In this document: piece after piece, positions 12,176 to 25,833 of the stretch
How positions within the stretch are numbered: the first letter of the stretch is position 1
Layout: the number at the start of each line of letters is the position of its first letter
DNA from: Ophiodon elongatus
Lineage: Eukaryota; Chordata; Actinopteri; Perciformes; Hexagrammidae
Direction of reading: 5' to 3'
DNA: 64,000 nucleotides
Assembly: GCA_016806645.1 (NCBI GenBank)
Contig: JACSYO010001808.1
Coordinates: forward strand, 310,001 to 374,000
The notes under the pieces: model-generated
Told to the model about the DNA's origin: nothing
Database searches by the model: none
The model's input: only the letters and a program-made list of their open reading frames with translations
Position numbers and translations under genes: made by a program

Positions 12176-14566
12176 TATGAGGAAAATGAGGCTAATTGTT
12201 AACAAGAAAGAAAACAAAAGAAAATTCAAGAGAAGACGTTAAAGAACAGGCCAAGTTTATTTTTTTATTCAAACCGAGCCCCGAGAGGTACAGTACGAAT
12301 ATGGAGACTTCAAATCTAAAAGTCAGATCTCCGTCTGCGGGCCTCGTAGAGTGCCTACTGCTGGCGAGGTCTGCTGAGTGCAGAGGATATCAGCGTTATC
12401 GCCTGCTCCTTTCACTCTCCATGATGAGCTGTGCTGCAGAGTGTGTTGTTGCCTAATTCCCTCTAACTACAGCCCTGTGTAATCACATACCCCAATTAAC
12501 CACCTCGGCTCCCCGTTTCCTGCACGGCGCACGCCGCCCCGTCTTCTCGCCACACAGCGTAATTAGCTTTCATCTGAAAATGAAAAGAAAGGAGCACCTC
12601 AGCAATTGTGCAGCCACTCTTCCCTCTCTCCCCCGTCTCGACCCATCTCTCCACCACTCTACTCCTCATATCATAATGGCCTGCAATTTCAATCAGATGG
12701 ATTTTTATCGCTGACACTAAGAAGAATTGGCCCTCATCCTAGTCCCTCCTTCCACCACCCCCAAACAAGCAACCCGCCTCATTTGATAGCGCATGCTTGT
12801 GCGACCGCCATCCGGGAGAGGCCTTGTTGTGACTGGGAGGTCTTAGTTCGATGTTTACAAAGGATTCAATTCCATTTTGTGGATGTGTGTGGCGTGATGG
12901 AAGGATCAGGTTCGACATGTTCCAACAAGGCGCAGCACTAATTCATTTACAGCCACCTGAAAAGGACAAAATAGTTCGGTTTTGATTCATTTTGTTGGTT
13001 GTTTTTAGTTGTGAGATATGGAAATTTGCTGAAAAGGGTTAATTTCTAAATGTCATTTACATAAAGTGTTGCATGCTGTCTGTGTTCTGTAGCTCGAGAA
13101 ATCAGGCAGAATTTCCCAGTAACATCTTTATTATTAAGATAATCCAATAATGATTATTAACGTGAAGTGTCTGATAGAAAAAGATCTGTTCGTGGAAGCA
13201 TTAGCTCACGTTGAATCGTGAACAGTATTTACTATAAAAGGTGCAATAACATGTGGCCAGCATTTGAATTTAAAACAAGCACACAAGTGAGATTTTGATA
13301 AAACAAATTGCCTTTTACATCAATTCCTGTCTCCTGACCAAACCACATTCACTCTCAGGCCGTTTGATGCCTCTGAAATCAGCACAGTTTCAACGTGTGT
13401 TGCCATTTAAGTCGAGAGTTCAACCGTCTTTCGGTTGAAATAAAAAGTTTTGTCACTTTCAGACTCTTTCAGCTGTTGGCGAGAGGCTTCCCTGCAGATT
13501 AACAGAGCGATGACATCATTAGGATCTTGAGCGTGAATGCTCCTCACAGGTACAGTGGTAATGTGACACGGACACCACACTTAGGTGTCACCAGGAACAG
13601 TTCCAGCCCGGTGAATAATTATTCAGTCATACAAGTGAGCATCCTGTTAATGACACAGCCCTGACATTTAACATATAATAAGTTTCTTCATCCGGAGCTG
13701 CTTCGGAGGCCGTTTGCAGGTGGAACCAAGCGAAGACCTTTCAGCTCTACAAACATGGCTGTTTGGATTCTTTGCTGCTCTCCTTCTCTGCCTCCTTCCC
13801 TCCACCCTCCCCTCCCACTCCTCCCCCTGTTTGTTCTCTTATCTCTCCTTGTCCTGAACGAATCGATGAGGCGCTCGTTAGCCCAGGGATGTTCATCGGC
13901 GAGAGCTGGCTCCGACAAAGAGATTGGCCTAGAACACGGGGACAGGAATGTGTGGACGGGGCAAACACAGGAGCACTAAAACAAACATACCAATGCATTC
14001 AGCAGTCCTGCTTGTCTCAAGAAGTGGGAGCTCCTTCAGGCCCAGCCTGTCCTCTCAGGGTCTTTAGCCCTATTTCAATAAAGACATGCATTTAAATCAT
14101 CGGTTTTTTATTGTTTAAGCCCAATATTTTACAATAGCTTTTCAGGTTTGGACCAAAAATTCTCCATTGCAGGTGGAAAACCACAGAAGAAGAACGTCAC
14201 ACAGAATCACGCTATTTATTTATTATAAATGTATTATTATTATTATTATTATTATTAATATTTATCATATATTATTTATTAATCACTCTTGGGCATATAT
14301 TGCTTTCAGCTAAACGTAAAATAACAATGCTCACATGCGGATGTTTATCTGGTATAATATGTAACATGTCTACCATCAGTTTAGTGTATTAGTGTGCTAA
14401 CATGTGAGCAGTGTATTTTGTGATATTGCTCTTCCTTCAAAAAAAAAAGTGGTTGTACTTTCGTGATGAAGCATTTCATTAAAACAATATTTTTTCACTC
14501 ACTCGCCATTTCACATGAGTGGAGCTGGCTTGCAGGCGTTCATACAAACTAAATATCGCTTCATCA

Positions 14567-14571
<5 letters not shown>
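12176..14571. other. Gene-free interval
   Basis: No exon recognised. A (TTA)n tract lies near 14235-14260. The paired ORFs on opposite strands at 13688-14095 come from CT-rich sequence. Confidence 0.5.

Positions 14572-14602
<31 letters not shown>
14572..14602. repeat. (TG)n microsatellite
   Basis: About 15 GT units followed by a G tract. Confidence 0.95.
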
Positions 14603-14604
<2 letters not shown>

Positions 14605-16763
14605 GGGGGTGGGGGGTGCGAGAGCCGGTCAGAGCATGAATATGTATCTGAAGTCGAGGGGAAGGAAGCCTTTATGTGATCATTTGTTATTTCAACACAA
14701 TTTCCACTGAATAATGTTTCCACTTGGCCAGATCACAACATTCCCAAACTTTGTACGAGAGCAGACGTGATCTCCGTAGCGACGGAGAGCAGACATGGAC
14801 AGATGGACACGAGTACACCGACACATCCCGAGACACTTGTGATGTCATTACTCTCTAATGAAGGACAAGGAAACACATTCACACAATCGATACGCTCTTT
14901 CAGTTTCAAGAGACTGTGTCTGCAATGCGTTCACTTTTCATTTATCCCTCGTCGTGTAATTTATACAGTGGCGTGCCACATCGTGTGTGTACTTTTGGAG
15001 AGCGAGATCTATTTCTGAGGCGCGTGTAGGTGGGTTGATCTCTGATATTATTCAATGCACACCGAGTCAGTGGGATGCACATGTAAAGGACTTTATTATC
15101 TTTTAAGTCCGTCCAAATCTGACATTCTTGGGGCTTTTGGAGAGGAACAGAACAGCTGGTTGCCTTGTCACTGACGCTCATCTCACATGAAACCTTTGGA
15201 ATACTGCCGCTCTCCGTGTGGCGACTTCAGTCCTCACCTTTGTGCATCTTAAACGAGATTATATTGGAAGTGGGTGTGATTTAAGATTAGCGCTCCTACG
15301 CTAATTTGGTGAATACTGACCTTGAAGTGCATGTAAAGAAAAGGCAACAGAGAGGCATCCTCTTTATTTGTAAGACAAAAGCCGCTTCACAGATCACACG
15401 AAAAGATCACCGCTGGCAGATTAAAAGGGAAAGGCAAAATGAGTGCATCCATTCAGTAGCTAACTCAGAGAACTAGTTCTTTATCTGCCTGCTCTTTGGT
15501 TTGGACACAAATCTTTTCAATTCATAGTCCTCATGGTATCGATGCATCACCATGGCGATCATCAAGTGTCCAAGAAACAGCTTTTTTGTTGTTGTTCTGA
15601 TCTGTAATCAAATGTTTCATGAAGTTTCATTGCACAACTCCACCTGTAGCCAGACTCCGCTCCAGTGAAGGCCTCGTCTGGGCCTGCAGTCAGCATCGTG
15701 GCTCCAAGAAGACCCTCAAATCGACGCCGCCTTGGCAGCAGAGTGACGGCAGCCCCTCTTGCCTGTGAGGTTTGCATACAGAGGAAGGGCTTATCCTCTT
15801 AATAAATAAACCTGGAACCTAAAATCACAGGAAAACAGGAGGGATCATTGCTGCACAGTGCACTGCGCTGCCTGCCTCTCCTCTCCATCAGAGAGGGATT
15901 ATCCCTTGCACTTAGTGCGCACGCCGCTAATTTCTCCTGCCAGGTTCAACTCCCAGAATGCACCAGGGAGATTGGCTGTCTCTGCTTTCTTTTCTTTCTT
16001 TACTCCTCTCTCCGTGTTGCCAGTCTCTCTCTTCCTCCATACCTGGCTCCCTGACTTGTTTTATCTCTCTGCTGGTGGGAACACAAACCCCAGTGATTCT
16101 TTCCCCTCATCCTCTTCTTTGATGGTGTTTTACAAATTCACTTGGCAGGCTCCAGAGCCGTCTTCCTGGGACTCGCGGCTGCATGCGTGTGCCTAAAAAC
16201 AAGATTAAGGTGCATACCTCTGGTAACACGGGGGTTGTCAGCATCTCACAGGTTGAATTGTCTTTTTTTTTCTCACCTGACGCAATCCTGTTCTTGTGCC
16301 TCACAAGAAAGTGGAGACTGGTGTTAAGCGGCAACGAGATCGTTCACAGAGACATTTATTCATTTTACGCCTCTCATCCACGAACAAGGAAGCAAAGTGT
16401 TTCTTTTCAGGATGCATCGGCTGCACAATTCTGACTCACTTTAACATGCTTCCTGTTCTTCTATTTTATTCCCAAAAGGATCATTTGGGGAAGTATATGG
16501 GTGATGAATATCACTGTTTTATGGTGTTTAAATGTTAAAAGAGACCAAAACAATATTACGTATGGTACTGAAGGTGTGTGAGGTCAAGAGGTAGTGTACA
16601 GAATGCAACACACTCACTCTCATGGAGAGAGTAAAGAGACTGATTGTCTCTGACCAAAGTAAATATTCCACTGCATGTCCCATCAACCCCAAGGCACTGT
16701 GGGAAATGACATTACGGTTCAGGAATGCACCATCCATCTAACCTCAGCCAAACCTCTCAGTAG
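14603..16763. other. Gene-free interval
   Basis: No recognisable exon, RNA gene or repeat family. The short overlapping ORFs on both strands are unremarkable. Confidence 0.5.
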
Positions 16764-16817
16764 GTGTGCGTGTGCGTGTGCGTGTGCGTGCGTACGTGTG
16801 CGTGTGCGTGTGTGTGC
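16764..16817. repeat. (GTGTGC)n-type microsatellite
   Basis: Alternating GTGTGC units with one CGTACG interruption. Confidence 0.9.
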
Positions 16818-18125
16818 ATCAGTGTCGTTGGAGCTATGACGTACAGTAAATAATATTGTATGTTCACACCACCAGCTTTCTATCTTCACCTTTCAGATGT
16901 GTGTATCCTCCGTGTGTTTACTCAGCTCTGTCTCTCACCTCCAGCTAATTCTCACACCCCGCTGATGAATTCCATAGAGCAGCACATCGGGCCGCGTAAG
17001 CCAGAGAATATACGGCAGGTATCACGGCTTTCATGCTCGCTCAGCAAGTTTGAAAGCAAATTGCGAGCGTGAGTGCACACAGCCAAATAAAACAGACATC
17101 CGACAATCCACGCAATCACTATGAGAGTCTTCTTCTTTGCTTTGTGTCAATGCTTCACCTGCAATCAGCTGCCGGTGGCTAATGTTGCTCTGCATCTGCC
17201 GGATGTGTAAACAGGCAACTGTTTGCTGAGAATTATTGTCACCACAATCTGAACAGAACAGATAGAGTTATGATGTAAAGCCTCGGTCGTAGTCCCAAAC
17301 GGGACAGCTGTGGACAGCTGCAGACACCGAGCGGTCCACCGTCTGCTCGGAGGACACGTTCCACACACGAGCAGTAGAATGCTGCGCTGCCACTTCCCAC
17401 CATGTGACACAGAGGCCGCGCAGACAAGTCACGGTACACGGAAGTCCACACAGAGGCTGCACCGACACTAGCGGACGTTAGCATCAACCCAAATAAATAA
17501 ATGAGATGTTTTTCCACCACACCAAAAATCCAGACACTTAACTTTTGGTGTTTGATTAAAGTCTTTTGGGCAGAGGGGATTTGAACCACAGCATCTGGAC
17601 CTGCTGTAAAGTCACCATGCAGTTGATGTGTTAGAGGACAGGAGTGAGTGACCTGAAACTGAGTGAAATGACGGCCACTTCCTTTCAGTGTCACACCCAC
17701 GGCCCTGACTTCTTTCCCACCTCTTCAAGAAGATTCCTCCCTTTGTAACCCTTCCCCCCCTCTCCCACCTCCCTCTTTCCCCCCTCCCTCTCTCTCTGTG
17801 TAAACCCGTGTACGTGAACGCGGTAGTCATCACAAGTCGCCGCCGTTATCCCGTCTCCTTGGCTCACCGCGGCGCCGGCTGCTGCTGCTGAGCTGTTTGT
17901 TTAGGAATCTGGGCCCGAAAATTGTATTCCATCGACCATGCTCGCTATCAACACACAATTATCTGGGTTAATCATGTGGAACTGTGGCAAATTCACCTGG
18001 GGCTCAGGAACTAATGACATTCGCGTCTGGCCCTGCTTTAGTGAAATGGCCTCAGCACCTGCAGCAGGAACACGGAGATTGCCAAAGAAAATTTGGTCTC
18101 ATTCCGTCCTCCTCGATGCCTCCCT
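16818..18125. other. Gene-free; candidate non-coding block at 17870-18060
   Basis: 17870-18060 has enhancer-like texture (AACACACAATTATCTGGG, TTAATCATGTGGAAC). The rest shows nothing I can name. Confidence 0.3.
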
Positions 18126-18174
18126 CCCCATGCAACCCCTCCCCATGCAACCCCTCCCCATGCAACCCCTCCCC
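18126..18174. repeat. 15-bp tandem repeat, 3 copies
   Basis: CATGCAACCCCTCCC repeats with period 15 at 18129, 18144 and 18159. The multiple-of-three period keeps an ORF open through it (repeated PLPMQ), which is an artefact. Confidence 0.9.
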
Positions 18175-18683
18175 TCACACACACACACCTCCTCCCTTTC
18201 CAACCGCCGCCCTTCCTCCTTTCCAATCTCTCTGTCTCTCTTCCCGTTTTCCATCCCACTTTGCCCTCAAATTTGTAAATCTTTCAGGTTTCCACCTCTG
18301 CTCTCCCTTTTTCTTTTTTTTTCCTCTGTCTCTATCGCACCTTCTCCTCCTGACGACAGAGGGACACCCGCAGTCGCAGAGTCGCTCGCACCCAATCACG
18401 ACGGCGGGTCGCAACGCCAATCTTCGCGCCTCTCGTATAATCAGAATATTTCCAGCTCGGCTACCTGCGTAACACCTGAACAGTCGACGGTGGGAAGTGA
18501 CGAGGTGACACAGACGACGGAGATGACATCTCGCAACGAATTTGTGACTTCGGTTCCGGACAGACAGCGACTTGTGTTCTCGCTGTATAATTAAGACAGT
18601 GATTGAGTGCAGTCAGCGGGGTGTTGATGCTCTTTCTCCATCACATTTTCTCTCCCTTGCTCTTTTTGCCTTTCTCTCCATCA
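18175..18683. other. Gene-free, CT-rich
   Basis: Pyrimidine-rich sequence to about 18330, then ordinary sequence. No exon recognised. Confidence 0.5.
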
Positions 18684-18688
18684 TACAC

Positions 18689-18732
<44 letters not shown>

Positions 18733-18748
18733 ACACGCACGCACACAC
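18684..18748. repeat. (CA)n microsatellite with CG interruptions
   Basis: CA units with several ACGCAC interruptions toward the right. Confidence 0.95.
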
Positions 18749-19891
18749 TCAATCATACACACCACAGAGTCATTTCCACCAACTTAGAGGAAGTAGAGGA
18801 ACTCAATGTTCATAATTATACATCAATACAAACATATGTTTCCCAATCACAGACGCCATCCATGTGTGAAATGGGTGTCACACCGTTGGAGGTCTCATTA
18901 TTTGTGAAGTGTGTGTCTCAACACTTTGGCTACCACCCACACCGGTCACAGCGACTATGTAATATACCTCCACTGATAATCTGAGGCTTCTGCATGCGGA
19001 GCGTGCCGCACGTCGGATTCTATTTCTAACAAATCCTCGTTCGATACGAGGTGCGAAACAAACGCTTCCTTCGTCGAGGGGGAACGCGTTGGTCAGAGTG
19101 GATGGAGTTGTCATTCCACTGGACGGCAGCAGATGAGCTGCTCATTTGGGGTGGAGGGGGGGTTCACACCTTGCATGCTCTTCAGTTGTCTTTTGGTGAG
19201 AAATAAATGACAATTGCTGTGGTGTCGCCTCACTGCCCACTACAGTCACACTTTGAATCCGAGCCTGACTCAGAGACGTGGACTCCCGAGCTTCCCACTC
19301 GGTGACTGCAGCACATCTGCTGTTGCTTCGATCATCGTCATGTCTCCAGGAGAGCGACACTGGGCTTGCTGAAGGCTGAACCACCGTTAGTTCAAAACTC
19401 AAAGATTTGTATCTAAAAATGTGCAGTTTGCACAATTGGAAGTGAACTGGACACAGCGCCGTGCGTCCAGACAGAAGGCGAGGCCGGCGTCAGGTGCAGG
19501 ACGGGTGCACACAAAGAGAATGGAAAGGAGTCGGTGCACATTGGGCCCGAGGGGTGAAGACACAACCACAGAAAGTGTTTCAACCTGCACAGCACCGTGC
19601 CTCTCTTCCCGTTGATGCGGAGAGCGCCTCAGACGGGAGTTTGGTTACATGACTTCATGTCGAAAGTTGCAACTTATCGCCGTTCGTCTCCGTCTCCGTG
19701 CGAGTGCAGCTGCCCCGCTGTGCTCTGAACAATACCGTCTGCACTCGCGTCTCAGATGTTTGCACGCAGACGTGTTTCTGTGCACAGGAAATATATTAAA
19801 GGCCAAGATTGTCGGGGCTAATTGAAAATGTTCGCCAAAATAATCAAATTTAAAGCTTAAGAATGCAGTGGAGCCCACATAAGAAGCGGGG
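18749..19891. other. Gene-free interval
   Basis: No recognisable exon, RNA gene or dispersed repeat. Overlapping ORFs on both strands near 19400-19650 match nothing. Confidence 0.5.
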
Positions 19892-19906
19892 CACACACAC
19901 ACACAC

Positions 19907-19973
<67 letters not shown>
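19892..19973. repeat. (CA)n microsatellite
   Basis: About 41 dinucleotide units with one G interruption near 19911. It produces a Cys-Val repeat in a spurious minus-strand ORF. Confidence 0.95.
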
Positions 19974-19975
<2 letters not shown>

Positions 19976-22900
19976 GAGCTCGTCTTGTTGCTTTGGAGTC
20001 CGTGACATGGTTTAACAGTCTCACAGGATCCATAAAACGCCCCCGAAGGCTTCATATAATCTCTCCTTTTTTTCCTGCTTAATAGGAGATAATACAAGTG
20101 CGCACCCCGATGAATCAATATGCAACAGCAGCTTTAGTTTGATAATTAATACCAGTGTCGGAAATAGATTTGTGATTTGGCAGGGCAGGTCTGATATGAC
20201 TCTTGGTCTCCCCTCTTTCTTCCCCTCCCTCCCTCCCTCTGAACAGCCAAAGTCCCCGTTCCACTCTGTATCCACATCCCATTGAACTAATCTCATTCAG
20301 TTTTCTTCTTTTTTTTTTTTTTTCAATAGCGCTAATTCTTTTACTAAAGCCTGTTATCTCATTAAAGGCCCCGCGATGGGATTCGATGGCATCCTGACGT
20401 CTGTATTCATTCCCCTCGAAATTAGTCCTGACATAAATTTAATGAAAAAACACTCGGAACAGTGGAGATTAGACGTCATGCCAAGTGTCACAGAAGGGAG
20501 GAGGGGAACGAGAATCATCTATTTAGTTTTGGTACATTTTTGGAAGGGTGGATTAGCACCGTCGACTGCGGAAGTCTGTTGGTCTACCTCTTACTCGCTT
20601 GTTTTGACTCTTCTGCACTCAATCCATAAGTCGGATTGAGATATTGAGGAGTGCAGCGACTCTCCTAATGGTATTTTAAGAGCGACTGTAACACTCACGC
20701 GGTAATTCAATATCAAACGCTCCTCAGGTCGAGGACATGGTGAGGTGAGACAAAGAGGAGCACCCTGGCCCTCTGTAGATAAACCCAGGAGCCCGACAGA
20801 CTGAGGATGCACGGGAAGTGGATTCCTTTCTCCGATCGAACCACCTAACTTCCCACCCAGCCCCTCGCCTCCTCTTCATCTCCCGCTCCTCCCTCATTTC
20901 TCCTCCCCTCCCTTCCTCCGCCATCACCCTCGTCAAAAGCCTGTGTGTCGGTTGCGGCGCTGATAATTCCCTCTGTTTGAAAAAAAAAAAAAGAAAAAAA
21001 AGAGATGAAAGCGTTCATGGATGAAAGAAACTTGGATTTAATCTCTCTCGCCGTCTTTCACTCTCTCTTCCAGTACACTGTGTTGATCGCTTTCTTCGGG
21101 GGAAAGGGCGAGGAATGAGGGTGATGGGAGTGAGGGGAGGAAATAGAAACAGGGGTAAAGCCCATTTGAAGCCACGAGGCCCAGCAGGTGAGGGAGGGTT
21201 GTGGACTAGTTCAATAAAAGCAGTTTACCCCTCTGAAAAGTACACACAGCGGCCTGATGAAATGGTGGCCGGGAGAGGAGAGCGGCCAAAGATAGAGAAA
21301 GCCATCGTTTGGTCCTGGGCCTCATTCTGCCTCGGCCCCGATTAGGCCCTCAGCTCTCAGGTATCTGGAGTCACAAGGTAAAAGCCTGTCATGAAGATAG
21401 AGGGACTACAGAATGGACTAAGAGCAGACAGGAGTGATGCAGGCTGTAAGAGGGATATTCACTCATCATATGAATGAGTTCAATCCCCCTGATGTCCCCC
21501 ATTTGCCAGACATGGTGGGCCTGAGCTTTGATAAAAGATCCACTGAGAAGCAGACACACCGATATTAAACTGTATATGTATTACAGCTGCAATCGTCAAT
21601 GTTTTAGTGTAAAAATACACCCATATCATCCAATGAGCTCAGTAGCTGGGGCTGCAATAAAGACATTTGCGCAGCCATATTGGAATTAATTATGAACAGC
21701 TGCTGGAATAATGATCTAATGCCCAGAGAAAGTGGTAAGTCGACGTAGCAGACCTCACTGCAGGCTCTGTCAGAGAAGCTGCATCCACATTTCCCTTCAT
21801 GATGACTCACGTTTCTGTTTGTTGTTTTCTTTTCGACATGGAAAGAACATTTTAAAATGTGGTTTATCCAACTCACATTTGCATTTTATCGAATTCATTA
21901 TAAGAATCATTCCAGGAATCATGCGCGACTGAAATTGTTTTAATCAAAAAAGGTGCTAAATTGCTAAATTCAGAGTAAATCGATTGCTTCCACTCGGCTC
22001 TCAACATGGCGGCGGCTTCCACCGGTCGGGGCAGCGTTATCAGCTGTAACCTTTTATGCTGTGATTATCAAATAAAAGAACCTTTAACATTTTTTTTTAT
22101 TTTTTTTATCCTCTCAGGGATGCCGGGCTCTGGGAGAAGGCACGCTGACTTTTCATCACTCTGCGTACTCAACAGCAGTCAAGGTCGCGGGAAGACTTTT
22201 GTGATTCAACCCGCTAAACGTTTTTCAAACTCTCACTGTGAGCGTCGGGGAGCAGACCTCATTACCCACCACTGGCTGGTCTGAATAGATGAGATGGAAG
22301 CTGGGAAGAAAAAATGAAAAAAGGCCAGACATGAGGGGAAGAGGGGAAGAGGGGAAGAGGGGAAGGTAAGAGAGGAGGATCAGTCAGCTCGGACACGGGG
22401 AAAAGGAATCACACGTGATTCAAAGTGATTTTAATGAAGGAAAAGAAGAGGGCAAATCACAGGAAAGATTAAGTGAAGAATAAACGGAGGAAGAGGAGCT
22501 CTTATTCTTTGCCCTCACGCCCTGAGATCACTCTCTGTCGTACTATAATTCATTACAGATCTTTCTTCTTTTCCATAATTGCTCATTTCGGTATTGACTC
22601 GCAGTCATTTTGAAAACTCTGAAATGTAACTTCCAGTCTTCCTAAACTCAGCTTCTGATATTGCTTTTGTAATCGCAGCTTTTGAGGGCCACACGGTAAC
22701 GACACATCTCAGACCAGCTGCTCGTCTTCTGACACCGTTTTTTTTTTTTTGTTGAGTTGTTGTAAAAAGCGCATCGTCGGCCCGAGGACACCAGCATCCT
22801 TCCAGGAGGGGAGCGAGGAGGTGTGGGGTGGGTGGTTGGGGGGGGTGTTGGATCTTTTAGCCCGCAGCTCCACAGGCCCACTCTGCCAGCCGGGGCAAGG

Positions 22901-23989
22901 AGAGCCCATATGGCAGCCAAGCGTGGCTCCGGCCAGCTCGGGCTCATATGTATGGAAAACAAGGTCTGGAGAGGGAAGTCACAGGGGGTCGTGCTAGTCA
23001 GAGAGGCAGCCCGAGGTCCTGGTGCAGGTTAGAAGGTCTTGGTTCAGGAGAAGAGGCTAATTTCTTCTACTTGGCTGAGCAAAGGCCTGAATAATTGCGC
23101 CCCCTGGGTTGGCCTCTGGGTAATGTGGCGGTAGAGCAGAGTGTACCAATGTGGAGAGCGAGCACGGGGGGAGGTTCGGGGAGGGGGATCACAGGAAAAC
23201 GTTGTGTCCGGCTTTCAATGGCTGCTCGTTATATTTGTTTCTATGGTACCAAAGTGAAAACCCCCTCGCACATCATTATGTGGGCACTACACCGCACGGT
23301 GATGTGCATCCATTAACCTGAGCCCGTCTTATTATAGTTACACGGAGGCAACATCAATAGCACAACAAAGCATGGAGCAAGAAGCACAGGAGATGCAACC
23401 GAGACATGTTCACATTTACAAAAATCACTCTGCAGGTGGACAAAAATATCTAGTCCTCTCTCCAGATAGGACAGATTGTTTGAGTTTTGGGATTTGGGCA
23501 AAGTGGAAATGAAGTCACGTTTCTTTTTACTGTTTATTACATTTTTGGTTCCACTTTGGGGACCACACAACGAGCTGAAGCACAACACTGTCGCTGGCAT
23601 TTCATCCGCTGCTGGTGTTGTTGCTCATGTTTCCTCCATGGTCACTTTAACTAGACTTCACCTGACTTTGAAGAGAATCTTGTGAACGGGGTCTTGAATA
23701 AGTAAATAAATCCGTAAGAGGCCTGCATGGTTCTCGTGTGAAATCCACTGTTGCTCTCGTGTTTTTAGTTTTGGATCACAAAACAGAGAATCGCTCGAAC
23801 AGCCAGAAAATCCACAAATACTAAAATAAACGTGACGGTGAAATGGGTTAAAAAGCAAGAACGACACGAGTTGTCTTAAGTTGCTTCTTCTGACGTCTCT
23901 GTTGCCCCCCGGAGTAATTACTGTGGACACTTCTATCTACCGAGGACAAAGACCCGGTGTGATGATGTGATGTAAAGGACAAACTAGGA
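19974..23989. other. Gene-free; candidate non-coding block at 20320-20470; 8-bp tandem repeat
   Basis: 20320-20470 has TAGCGCTAATTCTTTTAC, CTCATTAAAGGCC and CGAAATTAGTCC. Four perfect GAGGGGAA units lie at 22333-22364. Poly-T at 20308-20324 and 22739-22750. No exon recognised. Confidence 0.35.
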
Positions 23990-24012
23990 GAGTGTGTGTG
24001 TGTGTGTGTGTG
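23990..24012. repeat. (TG)n microsatellite
   Basis: About 11 GT units. Confidence 0.9.
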
Positions 24013-25247
24013 GGTCCGAGGCTGACAGCTACAACAGCACCACGTCCACTCCTGGACCACAAAGTAATGAATCTGCCACGATCCCGCGTTCACGGAGTGA
24101 AAGCGAGCGGTTTGACTGGATCTGCATGGCGTTCATTAGAAAGCGGAGAGATCAGCCTGTTGGTGGCGAGGCGGAGGAGTGAATGTGACATGCCCCGGTG
24201 TAATTATACTCACCTCGTTCACAGCGGAGATTAAGAGGAGAAGGGATGGAGAGGCACGGGAGCGTCAGACACCAACGAATATCTGATGAGCAGTGTCAAC
24301 TCTTCCTCCCCGTCCTCCCCCACTCCCCCCTTCTCTTCCCCTTCGCTCCCTTTTGTCACTGTAACATATCAACGTCTCACTTCTGTTTGCCATTTTCCAA
24401 TTATCAAGGTGTGACTGTGAGCCCCCCCCGCCCCCTCCCTCTTTCAAATATAATGTTAACTATACTGATGTTGAAGAAAAGAAATCCTTTTCTTTTGTTT
24501 GTTCGGGAAAGTTACGGGATTTAATTATCACTTACAAATGTCTCCCCTGGTTCTGTCCTCTGCAGACTTCATGTGATGCCAGCTTTGCATTCCGCTGTCT
24601 CGCCTTTGCACATCGTGGGAAGGTCTTCCAGTGGTTTACAACCTTATCCTGAGACAACGCTGTCCTCTAGTGGCTGTCGGGAGTCTCACACACACACGCT
24701 TGCGAGGCGTCTTTCCCGTCAGGAAATGGATTATGACAGTCTAATTTATTATTATCGCCATCCCTCTCTGACCCAATATTTCACAGCTTCAACCTGATGT
24801 CCTAATGATAGGCAGGCTCAGTCACACTCAATCTACTCCATCCTTCAGCGTACACACCGGGCAGGCCTCTTTCCTCCACTTTTGTCAAAATTGATTTATC
24901 AATTATAATAAAAGCAGAGTGAGAGTATTGGAGTATTAATCACATTTGGATCTGTTTAATAGACTAGAATAATCATTTATAAAGTCCAGCTTCATATTAA
25001 GGACTCCAATTATCCCCACTGATGGAGGACCTGAGTGACCACCTGTCAATCATTCTGTGACCACTGCTGTCTTTTTGTCTCTGGTTCTCCACTGAAGTTT
25101 GTTTGTTGACTTCTGTTGATGCCAACTACCCAGGTCTTTATGTATTTAGGGTTAAACAGCAACAACATTCTTACGTGCAAAAGAGAAAGAAAAGGAGAGA
25201 GTTTCTGTATTTAAGATGCATTGTCAGCAAGACACTAGCAAAATAGA
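24013..25247. other. Flank 3' of the tmem182-like gene
   Basis: No exon recognised. It may contain the end of the tmem182-like 3' UTR: a minus-strand AATAAA occurs near 24747, but nothing fixes the boundary. Confidence 0.35.
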
Positions 25248-25284
<37 letters not shown>

Positions 25285-25442
25285 TATATATATATATAAA
25301 CATATATACACATATAAATAAATATAAATATATAAAAAATATACATATATATAATATAATATATATAAATATGTATAAATATATGTATAAATATATATAA
25401 ATAAATATGTATGAATGCATAAAATATATATTATATATATAA
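25248..25442. repeat. AT-rich (TA)n-type low-complexity block
   Basis: Nearly pure A/T sequence with long TA alternations lies about 100 bases past the tmem182-like stop, in its 3' UTR or flank. It can form hairpins. Confidence 0.9.
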
Positions 25443-25549
25443 AAAAGCTGTTTTCCACTTATTTGCCTCATTAAACCTCAGTTTAGGACAACATACATAT
25501 TTTTATAAGTTCAATTAGTTTGGTGACACATGTCATTCCCATCATTGCA

Positions 25550-25833
25550 TCACAGATAAGCGTCAGATGCTGGAGGTTCAGGAAGTTCAGGAAGTCCGTC
25601 TCTTTTATCGAGCTGTGTCTCCTGAACGCGGCGGCCAATCAGGATGAAGAGCAGCCCGGACAGCAGGCAGAAGAAGACAGCGACCGGAGCCAGCAGGAAC
25701 GAGGGGCCGTGCTGGACGCTGAGGTGGAAGGAGGGGCAGGTGGAGAGTCTGCGATGGAGGGCGAACTGCTCCAGAGTGTCCAGGACCTCGACCCACATCA
25801 GATACATCACCAGCACCGCCAGCAGACTCAGAC
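25550..25833 (-). CDS. tmem182: tmem182-like exon 5 (TM3 end, TM4, C-tail)
   Basis: The acceptor is TGTCAG, and the 284-nt coding part ends at TGA (25550-25552). It completes TM3 (LAVLVMYLMW), then an extracellular loop, TM4 (FLLAPVAVFFCLLSGLLF) and a polar tail rich in Pro and Glu. A 2.75-kb intron separates it from exon 4. Confidence 0.9.

Noticed and set aside
17570..17600. GGGGATTTGAACC box suggesting a tRNA gene
   Set aside because: No matching acceptor stem, D arm or anticodon arm could be folded around it.
17938..18594. Plus-strand ORF of 218 codons
   Set aside because: It runs through a 15-bp tandem repeat and CT-rich sequence; no domain and no splice context.
19645..20118. Minus-strand ORF of 157 codons with Cys-Val repeats
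   Set aside because: It is created by the (CA)n microsatellite at 19892-19973; no domain.
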